DNA of 64,000 bases from Leucaena leucocephala. Taxonomy: Eukaryota; Streptophyta; Magnoliopsida; Fabales; Fabaceae. This document shows positions 11,750-23,800 of this stretch, one piece after another; positions within the stretch are counted from its first letter, which is position 1; the number at the start of each line of letters is the position of its first letter. The notes beneath the pieces are model-generated. The model was not told the origin of the DNA. It saw nothing but the letters and a program-made list of their open reading frames with translations, and ran no database searches. The translations under genes and the position numbers were made by a program. The DNA lies in assembly GCA_037074615.1 (NCBI GenBank), contig CM073522.1, positions 22,690,962 through 22,754,961 of the forward strand. The letters are read 5' to 3'.

Positions 11750-13078
11750 CCTAGCTTCTCATTTCGGAACAAGCAAGAAAGAGAGGAAGAAAGAAGTTCT
11801 TGAGAGAGAAAGTGAGAGAAAGAAAGAAGTAAGGAAGTTCTGGTGAAGTTGGAGGTAGTAGAGAAGTTCTGAAGCTCTGCTTTTAAGGTAGCAACTAATC
11901 TTAGCTCTTATGTAATGTCTTTGTGATTTGTTGTGCTTTTGTTTGGTTGGATTGTTGTCTTATATGTTATGCTTGAAACTCTATTCCAATGCTATGATCA
12001 TATGTTATTGAATATGGAAGCATGCAGCATACTTATCTGTACACAATTACAAGCAAGCACCGTCACTCTGTATTACATATATTCTTATGATTATTGCTAC
12101 TGGGATTCTTTTGAATCTCATTCCCAAATATAACATTACAGGGGAGGTTCTGTCAAAATAAAATTTGGAAATCTTAAGAGACGCCGGTCGGCTGCTAAAA
12201 TTTCGGCAACGAAGATGGGACAAAGAAAGGAACTGATACGTACTGTGTACGTAGGTGCTGTCTAAGGAGACTGGAAGTGAGTGGACCTAGCAGGTTCATC
12301 CAGTCTTTCCTGGGTACTTACGTAGAATGGTAGCTCCTACGGGAATTATTGAATCGGTACAAGATCGGTTACTTTCTACAGACAAAATGTAGCAGTTATG
12401 CTGTCGGAATTTTAGACAACGGAAAGTGTAACAGAAATAGGAAAATGTTAATCATGCACTAATATATAACAGTTGATTAGTTGATATTAATTGTTATCTG
12501 GCATGTATAACTGATATGTGTTGATTGTATGCATGTGTATGTAAAGACTAAATGCTGAAAATAGGCTCAGTGAACAGTAATTCGTGAAGACCTATTCATG
12601 TTTGATAAAACATTAAAAATAGAAAATGATTGAATTAATGTACGAACATTTTAGGGTAAATAGTATACATACTAAGCTTTAATTTGATATATAGAGTGCC
12701 TCATTTGGATGTATACAAGAAAAGATATAAATTGTTAAAGTTGGGACCAGAATGCTGGATTCAGGAAAAAGTCATTGGATGAACAGTAAGATTGAAACGT
12801 TGACCCACGTTGAATTTGTCAAGGATTCGTCAACCAATGATTTTTCCCTGAAATATACTTAAGTTATCTTCATGTATCAATTCAAACCAGTTCATTTATA
12901 TTTTTATAGAATTAGTTATGAATTTTCAAAGTCAGGTCACTCATCTGGAATTTGCCACAGTGAACAGTACTCGATATGAATAAAATTCCAGATTTAGAGT
13001 TTAGACTTCAATGACTCTGAAAGTGGTTATAAGTGCTACTGAATGGTCCCTAAGATGTATAAAAATAAGGATGTGACA

Positions 13079-15483
13079 CTTCTCGATAGGTAGTGTGCTC
13101 ATTATGCTCAATGAGCAACACATCATGATTGTCAAAAATCAGAAATCCATATCTCTGAGGCTGAAGTCGTGCCCTATTAGATCGCCGTGGGCCTTGCGTG
13201 ACCTGAGGAGTCTCAACAACTTGTTGTGAGCCTTCTCTATTTTCCATCTGTAGTTCTGTGGTGTCTTGTGGCTCTCGAACTTCTTCGAGGTGTACCTTAC
13301 TCCCACTGGTTCTTTTAGAGATAAATTCTCGTTCTAGAAAGATACCATTTCTAACAACAAACACTTTGTTATCAGTGGGGTTATAGACATAATATCCCTT
13401 GGTTTCCTTAGGATATCCCACAAAAAGGCACTTTGAAGATTTGGGCGCTAACTTATCTGAGGCTTGTTGCTTAACATAGACCTCACATCCCCAACTCTTG
13501 AGAAAAGATAAACTAGGTTTCCTCCCAGTCCATATCTCATACGGAGTCTTTTCAACTGCCTTAGATGGAACACGATTCAGTGTGAACGCAGCTGTCTCTA
13601 GGGCGTGGCCCCAAAAGGACGGTGGAAGATCTGTTCGACTCATCATGGATCGAACCATATCTAATAGTGTTCGATTCCTCTGTTCAGAAACGCCATTCCA
13701 TTGTGGTGTTCCTGGAGGAGTCAATTGTGAGACTATCCCAAAATTCCTAAGATGATCGATAAACTCTTGGCTCAGATATTCACCACCTCGATCAGATCAA
13801 AGGGCTTTAATTGTTTTGCCAAGCTGGTTTTGTACTTCATTTTGAAATATCTTCGGATTTATGTTTCATTAGATAGACGTAGCCATATCTACTGAAATCA
13901 TCTATGAATGTGATGAAGTACGAATAACCTCTTCTGGCATTTGTATTCATCGGTCCACACACATCTGTATGTATGAGTCCCAACAAATCAGTGGCTCTCT
14001 CACTGTGCCCAGTGAAAGGAGACTTTGTCATCTTTCCTAACAAACAAGACTCACAAGTATCATATGATTCAAAATCAAATGAGTTGAGAAATCCATCTTG
14101 ATGGAGTTTAGAAACGCGTTTCTCATTTATATGGCCCAGACGACAGTGCCATAGGTATGTCGGATTCAAATCATTTGGTTTGACCCTTTTGGTGGTTATG
14201 TTATAGATATTTCCATGATTGGGTTGTTCCAAGTTTAATATGTAATGATCAACATGCAAATCACCATGAGCATAGAAAATATCATTATGATAAATGGAAC
14301 ATTTACCATTCCCAGAAATGGAAGTGTAACCTTCCTTATCCAAATAAGAAAGAGAAACAATGTTACTACTCAAAGCAGGAACATAATAGCAATTCTTCAA
14401 AACTAACAAAAGCCCAGTGGGCAGAACTAATTCATAAGTGCCTACAGCTAAAGTAGCAACCTTTGCTCTATTTCCAACTCGTAGGTCAACTTCGCCCTTC
14501 TTCAGCTTTCTACTGTTCTTTAGGCCCTGCACATTTGTACAAATGAGAGAACCATATGCAGTATCTAATACCCATGTAGTGGAAGTAGAGAGATGAATAT
14601 CTATAACATAAATACCTGAAGCGATAGCCCCGCTATCCTTCTTGTTCTTTTTTAGATCTTCAAGGTAGAGTTTGCAATTCCTCTTCTAATGACCCGGTTC
14701 ATTGCAGAAGAAGCAAACTCCTTCCTTTGGAGGCTTTGCCTTCTTTGGTGCAGGCTTGGTTTCGGGTTTGCCTGACTCTTTGGTCTTACCAGATAAGCCA
14801 TGATCCTTCCCCTTACCCTTGCCTTTCTTTTTCATACCCTTTCCTTTCTGAACCATCAAAACAGTACTAGGCTTCTTCTTAACAGTCGGCTCAGCAGTTT
14901 TAAACATCCCATGCAGTTCAGAAATAGATTTCTCCATGTTGTTCATGTTGTAGTTCATGACAAACTGGTCATAACTTTCCGGGAGTGAGTTCATGATCAA
15001 ATCCGTAGCTAACTCCTGGCTCATAGGAAATCCAAGCCTCTCAAGGTGATCTATGTACCCTTTCATCTTTAAGACATGAGTACTCACTGATGCACCTTCA
15101 ACCATCTTGCAGGAATGTAAGGCCTTAGTGGTCTCATACTTCTCTTGCCTTGCTTGTTGCTGGAACATTTCCTTAAGATGCACAATCATCTCATAAGCCT
15201 CCATGTGTTCCAGATCTCTTTGGAGCTCCGGAGCCATGGTGGCAAGCATCAAGCATCCTACATCGACAGAATCTTCCTTATGCTTCGCATAAGAATCTCT
15301 CTAAGCTCTAGGAACATTGGCTGCTGGCTCCTCAGGAATTGGTTGATCTAGGACATAGGCCTTTCTTTCCTACTTGAGAACAATTCTTAAGTTCCTGAAC
15401 CAGTCAAGAAAGTTTGTCCCATTGAGTTTGTCCTTCTCAAGGACAGATCGCAACAATAATACAGCAGTATTACTAGTCGTCAT
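13079..15483 (-). pseudogene. gag-pol: Copia gag-protease-integrase polyprotein
   Basis: The start ATG at 15483-15481 opens MTTSNTAVLL. The Gag body contains the block DLIMNSLPESYDQFVMNYN (15000 region), a lysine/glycine-rich basic tract, and the zinc knuckle CFFCNEPGH at 14686, where a TAG replaces the expected tryptophan. Protease has WVLDTAYGS, so the usual D-T-G is D-T-A and the enzyme is probably dead. Pre-integrase carries LWHCRLGH and CESC. The integrase core has HTDVCGPM and FIDDFSRYGY (aspartates) and WNGVSEQRNR (glutamate). Two further stops lie near the Gag start (around 15370 and 15303) and frames shift near 13725-13840. It ends at the solo LTR insertion point. Confidence 0.9.
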
Positions 15484-16510
15484 GATTCTACAATTAAAAT
15501 ATGCAAGCGAATTAGCAATCTTCCACTGAATAAAACAACCCTCAGTGCAATAATTAGTGGGCTAAGATCCATATTTGGCTTAAACTTGAGTCCGCTTTGG
15601 CAGGACGTTCAACTTTAAGTTATTTAGGTAGGTAACAACTTTACCAATTACATCAAATGTAACTCTTAGATATTTATGGGATTCCATCATCATATGATCC
15701 GGCATATTTTAATCCCATCTAATGCCTTGAGACCCAAAACCATTTTGATAATCTCAATTAAGTCAAACAATAACAAACATAAGAGTAGCACCATTACTCT
15801 TGCTTATCTCCCCAAGATAACTCAAATGCACCCACTTTGGTGGAGCCTACAAAAGAGCGATCGAGGTTTTGACAAGTGTTCATTAATTGACGGCATATGA
15901 CTTAAGATTTCTTTTAGAGAGTTTAATTAACTATCCAGTTTTCATGTATCTCGGTTATATCTCATACCAGTATTATGCATATAAAACATACATGCAGTGA
16001 TCTAATCAAAAGATGCATAATCTTAAACGTGATACAATATGGCTCACCTATCCTAAGTCCCCTCAAGACAATGAGAGAAGCTGTCTAATTAGAATAGGAA
16101 AATTACATAAGGAAACCTCGTTTTAACATTCAAGGGGAGTGATATGAGAAGAGAATGTACAACGAGAGTCATTAGAGGAAGGCACGACACGCAGGCCATA
16201 TTTAGAAAAATTACAACACTTGTAATCTAGAGCCATATTGTTCACCATACCCAAACATTCAAGAATCAAAATTCATACTATTTGAAGGGCAATAAATATT
16301 TTAAAACATTCATACATAAGGAAAGCCAGTGTATCTTATGATTATGTTACACCACCGATTTCAGTTTCCTTTTAGATTCCGTATATGTCATACATAAACA
16401 GATTCCATATATGTCATACATATCTCGCATGTTATCATATAATCAGCTAAGAAGTCTAACATACATCACATGTATCAACAATCAAACCTAACTTAAACAC
16501 AGAACGGCAT
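15484..16510 (-). other. Copia leader, non-coding
   Basis: About 1 kb between the primer site and the gag ATG. It is AT-rich with no supported reading frame. Such long leaders in copia elements can hold packaging signals, but I see no clear motif. Confidence 0.6.
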
Positions 16511-16523
16511 GGCTCTGATACCA
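16511..16523 (-). promoter_or_regulatory. Primer-binding site, initiator tRNA-Met (copia)
   Basis: The minus strand reads TGGTATCAGAGCC, one base inside the LTR beginning at 16525. Confidence 0.92.
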
Positions 16524-16524
16524 C

Positions 16525-18423
16525 TGAAGGGAATCGGAAGACACGCAACGGAAATTAACTTTAAAAATTTTTCCATTCCCAGGCAGGATCTACCGAATGT
16601 GTTTAAGTCAAGGAGAAAGAAGTGTTACCTTCGGTATTCGAGCTTTGGTCGCGACCTCAGTGTCCACTAGTCGCGACTCCTCGCCACTGGAACTTTCAGT
16701 CGTGACCTCCTCAACTTCTAGTCGCGACTTGTCACCTCTGGAGTTGTTAGTTGCGACCTACTCTGCTTCTCGTCGCAACCGGAAGTCTCTGGAGTTTGTA
16801 GTCGCTACCTCGTCAGCTTCAAGTCGCGACCTGTATCCTCTTTTCGGATTTCTGACGTTCAGATACCCGTATGGTCGCGACCTCAGTGTCAATAGGTCGC
16901 GACCTTGCTTCATGTCTCGTCGATCGTAAGAAGTCGATAGCTCAGATCGGCTTCCTCTACCGGTATCCACACGAACAGCGTTCCAATCGCGAACGACGTG
17001 CTAGCGCCTCTTGTCCCTCTAGGGCTTTCTAAAGATTTCGTCCTCACCGTCTCTATTTCGGCAGTTTCTTATCTGCAAACCTTTTGCACTCTCCCTGCCC
17101 CCTTTTCTCACGTCTGATTGTGTGTGTAGAGATGTGTAGAACCCTAGCTCCTAATGTCAAATATATAGGATGCTATCGGGCTTCTAATTGGGCCGGGCTT
17201 CAGAATTAATCTTATATTAATTCTGAATTAATACAATATCATATATTGCATAATTTAATAAGAAACTAATTAAATAAATATGGTTTAAATTAAATCCGTC
17301 CCACAGATTTAATTCACCTATTTATTTAATTTAAAATAAAGATAAGACAGAATTATATTTGATTTATTCTCATAAATCAAATTTGAGATATCTTATCAAT
17401 TTGAATTTCAAATTCAAATAGATCATATCCATTTAAATTCAAGTTCAAAAGTGATAGAGATTTAATTTATCCTTATAAATTAAATCTTACAAATATCTCT
17501 TATATTATATATAATATATATACTAATTTATATATATATATAAAATATATATCCACCCTAGATTATGCATTGAATCTAGACATCTCTTAGATTCAATGAA
17601 TCTGGACATCATAGCTCGTATTGGGCTGTTTTGTGTGCGACCCTGTAGGCCCATATGAAGTTGGCAGTGGCCCAGTTACTATACTGACCCACAAGTCGTA
17701 AGTGATCTCTAGCAAGGCATTACAACTACCCAAAACATATGAGGATCGATAAACGATGTAACCTTTCATACAACCATATCACGTCGCTTTTGTCACAAGA
17801 TATTTCGGTCAAGGATGAGGCATGGATAGCGTCATCCTCCTATTCCCGACCGTTACTTTCTCGATCCCTGAGTAGTCTGAATATAGAAATGGAACTACCC
17901 TTCCATCCTAGTATGGACATACTTTTCTCAGACTCACTCATCGAGGGTCCCAGTAATATCTCTCTACGAATGTGAGGGACAAATTCCATCTTGACCATTC
18001 ACATTCCTCCGCATGAAAAAACACTAAGCCTGAGCATAGGCTTTATGATCACTCGATCAAAAGTGACTTTTGACTAGGTCAAAGCTGAGCGTTCGTCATG
18101 TAGGAATCCATGATGATCTCAGGTCAAAGGGCATAGTGACATGGCTTGTGTATGAGAGAAGCTTATGACTTAACCCATGCTGCTCTCTCATAGCGGGTCG
18201 TTCCAGCACCCTGTACTCATACATGTGCCTATGACTTTGATTTATATCTCTATATATCTTCAAAGTCATACTGGTCTTATTTCATCTTTGCTCCCGCATA
18301 GATGACCGACCAGGGACATTTAGGATAAGATCATGAGTTATCCAAGGATGGTCATCATAGTAAACATGCAAATAATATGATAACCTGATACAATGATTAG
18401 CCCCTAGGGCACAATCTCTAACA
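16525..18423 (-). repeat. Copia 5' LTR
   Basis: A 1,899-bp LTR that in sense starts TGTTAGAGATTGTGCCC, a typical plant copia LTR start, and ends before the primer site. Its U5-side end carries the 51-bp minisatellite with GTCGCGAC octamers. The middle part (17200-17560) is very AT-rich. The partner LTR is deleted, so age cannot be read from LTR divergence. To its right lies Athila-like sequence, the insertion target. Confidence 0.9.
16648..16903. repeat. 51-bp minisatellite with paired GTCGCGAC octamers
   Basis: Octamers start at 16648, 16670, 16699, 16721, 16750, 16772, 16801, 16823, 16874 and 16896. Spacings are 22, 29, 22, 29, 22, 29, 22, 51 and 22, that is, a 51-bp unit holding two sites with one site lost. 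The spacer text is also repeated here (variants of CCTCTGGAGTTT). Six octamers are exact and four carry one change. Confidence 0.92.
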
Positions 18424-19772
18424 CATTTTTGACAGAGACTACTAAGTGACAGTTTTTAAAGTCCAAAAAATGGTTTTCACGCTAAATCCTTTTTACCAAT
18501 TAACAATTTTGTTTAAGGTGGAGGTTCAATTTTCAGCAATTCACAACATGTTAAGATCAAAAACAAAAATTTTCTGATGAAAGATTGGATTAAGCACAAA
18601 AGCAAAAGTAAAACATCCTCCCCCACACTTAAACTTGATAGTGTCCTCACTGTCAACATAACCAAAAATGACAGCACTTTATGTTGTCTAACAAATCTAG
18701 CTCAAGCATAGCAAATAACCTCATCACTCAATGCAAATTTTTCAATAAGGCATGCAGTCACATTCAAGTCATACAAAGTAGTACAAGTAAAGCAAAGATG
18801 ACAGGATAGGTAAGCTAAAGTCATGCATGTGAGTATGTGGATGGAAAGGTAACCATTGAAGAGTGTGCAACACATGGACAGTAACGAGGAAGTGGAACAA
18901 AGCAAATATAATCCTAGAATAAACAGAAATAATATAAACTAAAGACAAAAAGAACTAAACTGAAAATGGAATTTAATCTACTGAATCATCCCTTTCCTAT
19001 ACTCAACCTGTCATAGCAAACATCATATCGGAAAACTTGTAAATGGTGAGAGATAGGAAAGAGACAACCTGTCCTCAAGGTGGCAGGGGGAACTCAATAA
19101 ACTTTGAGAGACAACTGTTTGATTGGACGATCTCCCCTATTGCTTTCTCTCTCCACTTTAAAGTGCCACGGTCGTGCATTTTGTGGTGAGATTCGTCCAA
19201 GCTTATCTTGAATCTTCCCTCTTTAAACTTGAACTTGCCCAACTGTGGTTGGGATGTAGCAGCAACAGAGTTGGGAGGTTTTCCCTTCGCATCCTTCGTA
19301 CATTCCTTGCGGTTGCTCTTATCCAGCTTGTGTGGGTTCCCTAATTTATCCTATACTTCCTCAAGAGACGCACCAAGCTGAGGTTGGTCTATAATTGCAA
19401 CAAGATTGGGGTCATGCTTTTCCATACCTGCATCATTATTAGGGATCAAATCTTTCAAAACTTTTAAGGTATGGGAAGTAATTTTGGAATGAGAGCGAGG
19501 AGAAGTAGGGTTATAATATATTGGCCCTCTAACCAAAATAGTGGAAAGGTGATCTGAAGGAATTTTTAGTTCATTGGATGCGTCTGGTATATATGGTCGC
19601 GACCTTTCAGCGTATTGTCGCGACTGATACTGACAGGGAGCATCTCTAGAGCTATTAGTCGCGACTTTATCTTCATCCTGTCGTGACTTGTGTTCTCTAG
19701 AGTTTTATGTCGTGACCTGTAAACCATTTGGTCGCGATTCATCTTCATAGTAGACTGCAGACTGTTGTTGCG
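18424..19772 (-). other. Athila-like 3' region after protease
   Basis: It holds the octamer array (19596-19801 overlaps the end of the protease frame) and a degraded stretch around 19090-19540. That stretch reads, in pieces, NLVAIIDQPQLG, then GKFKFKEGRFKISLDEF, then HHKMHDRGTLKWREKAIGE. I do not recognise this peptide. The remainder (18424-19080) has no supported gene and no polymerase motif. Confidence 0.5.
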
Positions 19773-19801
19773 TCATGATGTTAAGGTCATTGGGTCGCGA
19801 C
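19596..19801. repeat. GTCGCGAC array after Athila-like protease
   Basis: Octamers at 19596, 19617, 19658, 19680 (GTCGTGAC), 19709 (GTCGTGAC), 19731 (GTCGCGAT), 19768 (GTTGCGTC) and 19794. Spacings 21, 41, 22, 29, 22, 37 and 26. It is more decayed than the copia array but shows the same 22/29 steps. Confidence 0.8.
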
Positions 19802-20204
19802 TTTTATCACAGAAACTTGACCCTTCTTTAATTGTTGGTCTTTCAGCTTCCAGAATACCTTGGGATCCTGCAAAATCACTCAACAAACCTTTTGCAAGTG
19901 CATTATCTCTATCATCGTCATGCAAACTTAATTCATGTTCATCCCTAACTTCTTTAATAGCATAATCAATGGCATTCAAAGCAGTAAAAGCAGAGTTATC
20001 ATAGGGATATCTCATTGCTTCATTCATGTTAAAACTTACCACATGTTCTCCAACTTCCATTGTAATGGAACTATGCTTCATACTAATGATAGTTTTGGAA
20101 GTTTGGAGGAAAGGTCGGCCAAGGATCAAAGTGCTATCATTCACTAGCTCATTAGACATATCCAGAACATAGAAGTCAGCTGGGAACACTAAGTCTTTGA
20201 CCTG
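19773..20204 (-). pseudogene. pol: Athila-like protease, C-terminal part
   Basis: The minus frame continues from 23801 across the LTR insertion. It carries VKDLVFPADFYVLDM and LILGRPFLQTSKT, the flap and GRPFL motifs usual after the aspartic-protease site in Athila/Tat elements. It then runs into a charged segment (DNALAKGLLSDFAG) with no homology I recognise. A reverse-transcriptase domain would normally follow but none is seen. Confidence 0.82.
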
Positions 20205-23200
20205 TGTAACACCCCAATTTTTAGGCCTAGAGAGGCCAGAAGGAGAATTCAAGGGCATAATCGTAATTATGGGAAAGATCGGGCTGGTAGCCGATGAGTA
20301 CCATATTTTGCCAGAAAATAGAGAAAATTATGCTGATCATTTCACTGAACTGTGAAATGTGCATATGAGGTCTCTAGGTGTATGAAAGAATTAGAAATAT
20401 GACCAGGGGTAAAATGGTCATTTTGGAAAAGTGTGCGCGTGAGTGCTTTTTCAGGCCAAAACAGCCCGGTCCGGATAAAATATCTGAAAATACCGGGAGA
20501 TAGAGAAAAGGATTCCGGATTGAATGAGGAGTCACAGAATTTTGATTTGAGGTCCCGATTTTTCTGTAAAAATTCCTGAATATGGGAATTTACAGTTATA
20601 ATCGGTAAAAGAAAGGCAGTCCGAATAGAAATGATCGGACAATGGCTAGAGGCCATACAGTGTTTTCTAAGGCCCGTAGTGACACCAGGGAAGGCCCAGG
20701 CCCATAATATCAGTTCAGTGGTAAGAGGGGCCGGTGTCCAGGAAAAATGTGCAAAATGACGAAAATGCCCTTATGTTATAGAAGAACTGAAGAATGAGTA
20801 AAGGGTATTTTGGTCATTTGGCTAAGGTTAGACAATCAAGAAGGGGTATCTGGATAGTTGACCAGGGCCAGAGAAAACTCTGGTAAAATATGAAAAGACA
20901 ATAATGCCCCTAGACCTAGTAAAGGAAATGAAAGGACTTAAGTGCAATTATGGAAAGTTTCAAGGCCAAAAAGGAAAGTAGACAAAAATGTGGGGTCCTT
21001 AAGTGTAATTTTAGCCAAGTAAAAAGGGACTTAAATGAAAAGAAGAAAAGTTCCCTGGGGCTAAATTGTAATTAAAGAAAGTCAGGCCGGAAGTGGTTTG
21101 GACTGTCCAAAAGCATTTCAGTCCCAGATTTCACCGGTAGAGAGAGCAAGGGACGCTCGGTAATCTGGCTTAATACAGGAATTTTTGAAGACTCCAGATA
21201 GCCAGAAATGGACTGATCGTCCAAAAGTTATAAAAATTCATACCGGATATCCTAGAATTCAGATCTAGGTGAGAAAATACAGGATGATACGTCCTTATGG
21301 GACGGATGTTGGGAAACTGACAGAATACCGATAGGAGGCCTGTAGAAAAAGTTATTCACAAATCAGAAAATCCAGACGGGAGTGTGAGGCCTCTGGGGAT
21401 CCGATAGGGAGATTTATCGGTATTTGTAAGGGGACTGAATGAGTTCGGATGAACTCAGTCAGATGACTGATATGACTCACAGGGATGCCTGAACACCGCA
21501 GGCTAGTGTCTCGGACAGAAGGAGCCGGTGTCCGGATATGTGTATAAACGGTGAATAATAGATAAAATATTCAATAATTATTAACGGGGAAGATTCCTCG
21601 TAATGCGTGCCATGAAGGTATTGGACCCAGAAAGGCCTAATAATGGCGCCATCAAAGGCCCAGTAAGACCCTTAGACTGATAAGTGGGCCAATGTCCAGC
21701 AGAACCCCGGAAAAGTGCGAAATTACGAAAATGCCCCTGTGTTGTACAATAGTGTAACAGATGAATGGAGGGCATTTTGGTAATTCTGGATAGGCCAGAA
21801 GCCAAGGTATATACAGATAAAGCTACTTAGAGTCAGTATATGCCCTGACAGAGTATAGAAGGGTGTAAAATGACGATTTTACCCTTAGGGTTAAAATAGT
21901 GCAAGAAAGGGCACCCAAGGGTATTTTGGTAATTTGCCAAGGGCTGTTTCTTGGGAATCGAGCCATCAGAGTACTTGAGCTTGATCAGGATCCAAGACAA
22001 CATTCCCAGAGCCCAAAAACGTAGGCCCAGTAATGTGTGGGAAAAAGTGGCATTAAAATATTATTTTAATGCTGTTTCAATAAAGTAAAGTTACTCGGTT
22101 GGCACGATAACCGAGGAAGTGATCAGATAAAGTCCTGAATTTATCTGGATAGCATTGGAAGGTGTGACAGGTGCCAGTAAGATGACACATGGCGCCAACA
22201 TAAAGGCAGAAGAAAAGGTTGAGGACACGTACTACGAGGCAGGACACTGGACCGGTGAGTCAGCCTGCTGAGGTGTCCAGGAATTTCAGCATGTGGAAAA
22301 TGTGGCGCTGAGGTGTCCTGGTGAGGTGTCCCAATGATGTCATGCATGATGCAGTAAAGGAGGAATTAAAGAAAATAGGAAAATCCAGGAAAAACCAGGA
22401 CCGCAGGATCAAAGTTCATAGAAACTGCAGAATTGCCATTGAAGGCAATTATAAATACCCCCCCTCCATTCCATTCTTGCATTCACGCATGGAAGGGAGA
22501 AGGGAGAGAAAGAAGAGAGAGAAGGAGAAGGAAGGGAAGAGAGAAAGGAGAAAAAGGAAGTAAGGAAGTTCTGGCGGAGCTGGAAGCAGAATAGAGATAG
22601 TAGAGCTCTGCTAAGCCTTTGAGGTAGTAACTAATCATAGCTTTTATGTAATGGCTTTGTGATTTATTGTGCTATTGTTTGGTTGGATTGTTGTCTTATA
22701 TGTTATGTCTGAAGCTCTACTGTAATGCTATGATCATATGTTATTAAGCATGGAAGCACGCAGCATACTTATCTGTACACAATCACAAGCAAGCACTGTC
22801 ACTCTGCATTACATATATTGTTATGATTGTTGCTACTGAGATTCCCCCGAATCTCATCCCAATAAGTAAACAATTACAGGGGAGGTTATGTCAAAATAAA
22901 TTTTGGGAATTTTAAGAGACGCCGTTATGCTGCCGAAGTAAAGACTGAACATCAGTATATGATAAGTACTGTGTACGTAGTGCTGTCTAAGGAGGCTAGA
23001 AGTGAGTGGACCTAGCCGGTTCATCTAGTCTTTCCTGGGTACTACGTAGAATGGTAGTTCTCATGAGGGGATTACCGAATCAGTACGGTTCAGTTCTTTG
23101 TACAGATGAAGCGTAGCGGTTATGCTGCCGGACTTCAGGCAGGAAAAGATGCAATAGAGATATGAGAATTTATGTACATGGCCAGATGTAAAACAACTTA

Positions 23201-23800
23201 TTAATTAATAATAATTGTTGTTTGGCATGTTTGACTGATATATGATGGATGTATGCATATGTATGCAAAGTTGATTGCTGGAAATTACCACTATGAACAG
23301 TAACACGTGGTGACATGATAATGTTTGATAAATAGTTAAAAATAGTAAATGGATGAATAAATATTCGAAATTTTTAAGGTAATATTAGACATACCAAGCT
23401 TCGATTTGATATATAGTATGATTCATTTGGATGTCTACACAAGGAGATATAAATTATCAAAGTTGGGACCAGAATGCTGGATTCAGGGAGAAAAACGTGG
23501 GATGAACAGTAAAGTTGACACGTTGACTGACGCTGACTTGGTCAACTAATGGTCAACGAGTTATTTTTTCCTGAAAGATAATTGAGTTAGCTTCATTTAG
23601 AAATTGGAATCACTTCATTTAGATTTTTCTAGAATTAGTTATGATTTTTCGAAGTCGGGTCACTCATCTGGAATTTACACAGTGAACAGTACTCGATAAG
23701 AGTAAAACTCCAGATTGAAAAATTGGACTTCAATGACCTTGAAAGTGGTTCTAAATGCTACTGAATGGTCCCTAAGACATACGAACGTAAGGATGTTTCA
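20205..23800 (+). repeat. Solo LTR inside Athila-like protease
   Basis: A 3,596-bp LTR, TGTAACACCC...GGATGTTTCA, with flanks ACCTG (20200-20204) and ACCTA (23801-23805), a target duplication with one C-to-T type change. RY motif at 22339-22346, TATA box at 22449-22459 (TTATAAATACC), then a long GA tract (22496-22560). Its first 60 bases differ from those of the LTR at 37138 and lack the four hairpins, while the rest is alike. Confidence 0.92.
22339..22459 (+). promoter_or_regulatory. LTR promoter: RY motif and TATA box
   Basis: CATGCATG at 22339-22346 and TTATAAATACC at 22449-22459, the same arrangement as at 11634-11749, followed by a purine-rich leader of about 65 bases. Confidence 0.65.

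Larger units (their letters stand above)
10240..13078 (+). repeat. Solo LTR (Tekay-type) inside copia pol
   Basis: A 2,839-bp LTR, TGTAATATCC...GGATGTGACA, flanked by the perfect duplication CTTCT (10235-10239 and 13079-13083). It carries the U3 hairpin TCTGTAC/GTACAGA (10256-10279), an RY motif CATGCATG (11634-11641), a TATA box (11739-11749), a GA-rich stretch after the TATA box and, in U5, the palindrome TACGTAC/GTACGTA with a 3-base loop (12237-12253). No internal part remains. Confidence 0.95.
10101..18423 (-). mobile_element. Ty1/copia retrotransposon, broken
   Basis: A minus-strand copia element. From right to left it has a 5' LTR (16525-18423), an initiator-tRNA-Met primer site (16511-16523), a long leader, gag, protease and integrase (15483-13079), a solo LTR inserted at 10240-13078, and a small reverse-transcriptase fragment to 10101. 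The rest of reverse transcriptase, RNase H and the 3' LTR are gone, replaced by the LTR fragment 8569-10100. The order gag-protease-integrase-reverse transcriptase is diagnostic of copia. Stops in gag make it inactive. Confidence 0.9.

Noticed and set aside
11933..12133. A 60-66-residue hydrophobic reading frame recurring in the sense direction of several LTRs (also 1253-1447, 25281-25469, 43892-44092, 51906-52106)
   Set aside because: Copies differ mainly at positions that change the amino acid, start codons vary, and the LTR at 20205 has a stop in it. The block is conserved as nucleotide sequence in R/U5, not as protein.
16597..16929. A 110-codon frame with a repeated VATSxSTSRD-like pattern
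   Set aside because: It is the translation of the 51-bp minisatellite (51 is divisible by three, so one frame stays open). It is antisense to the copia element.
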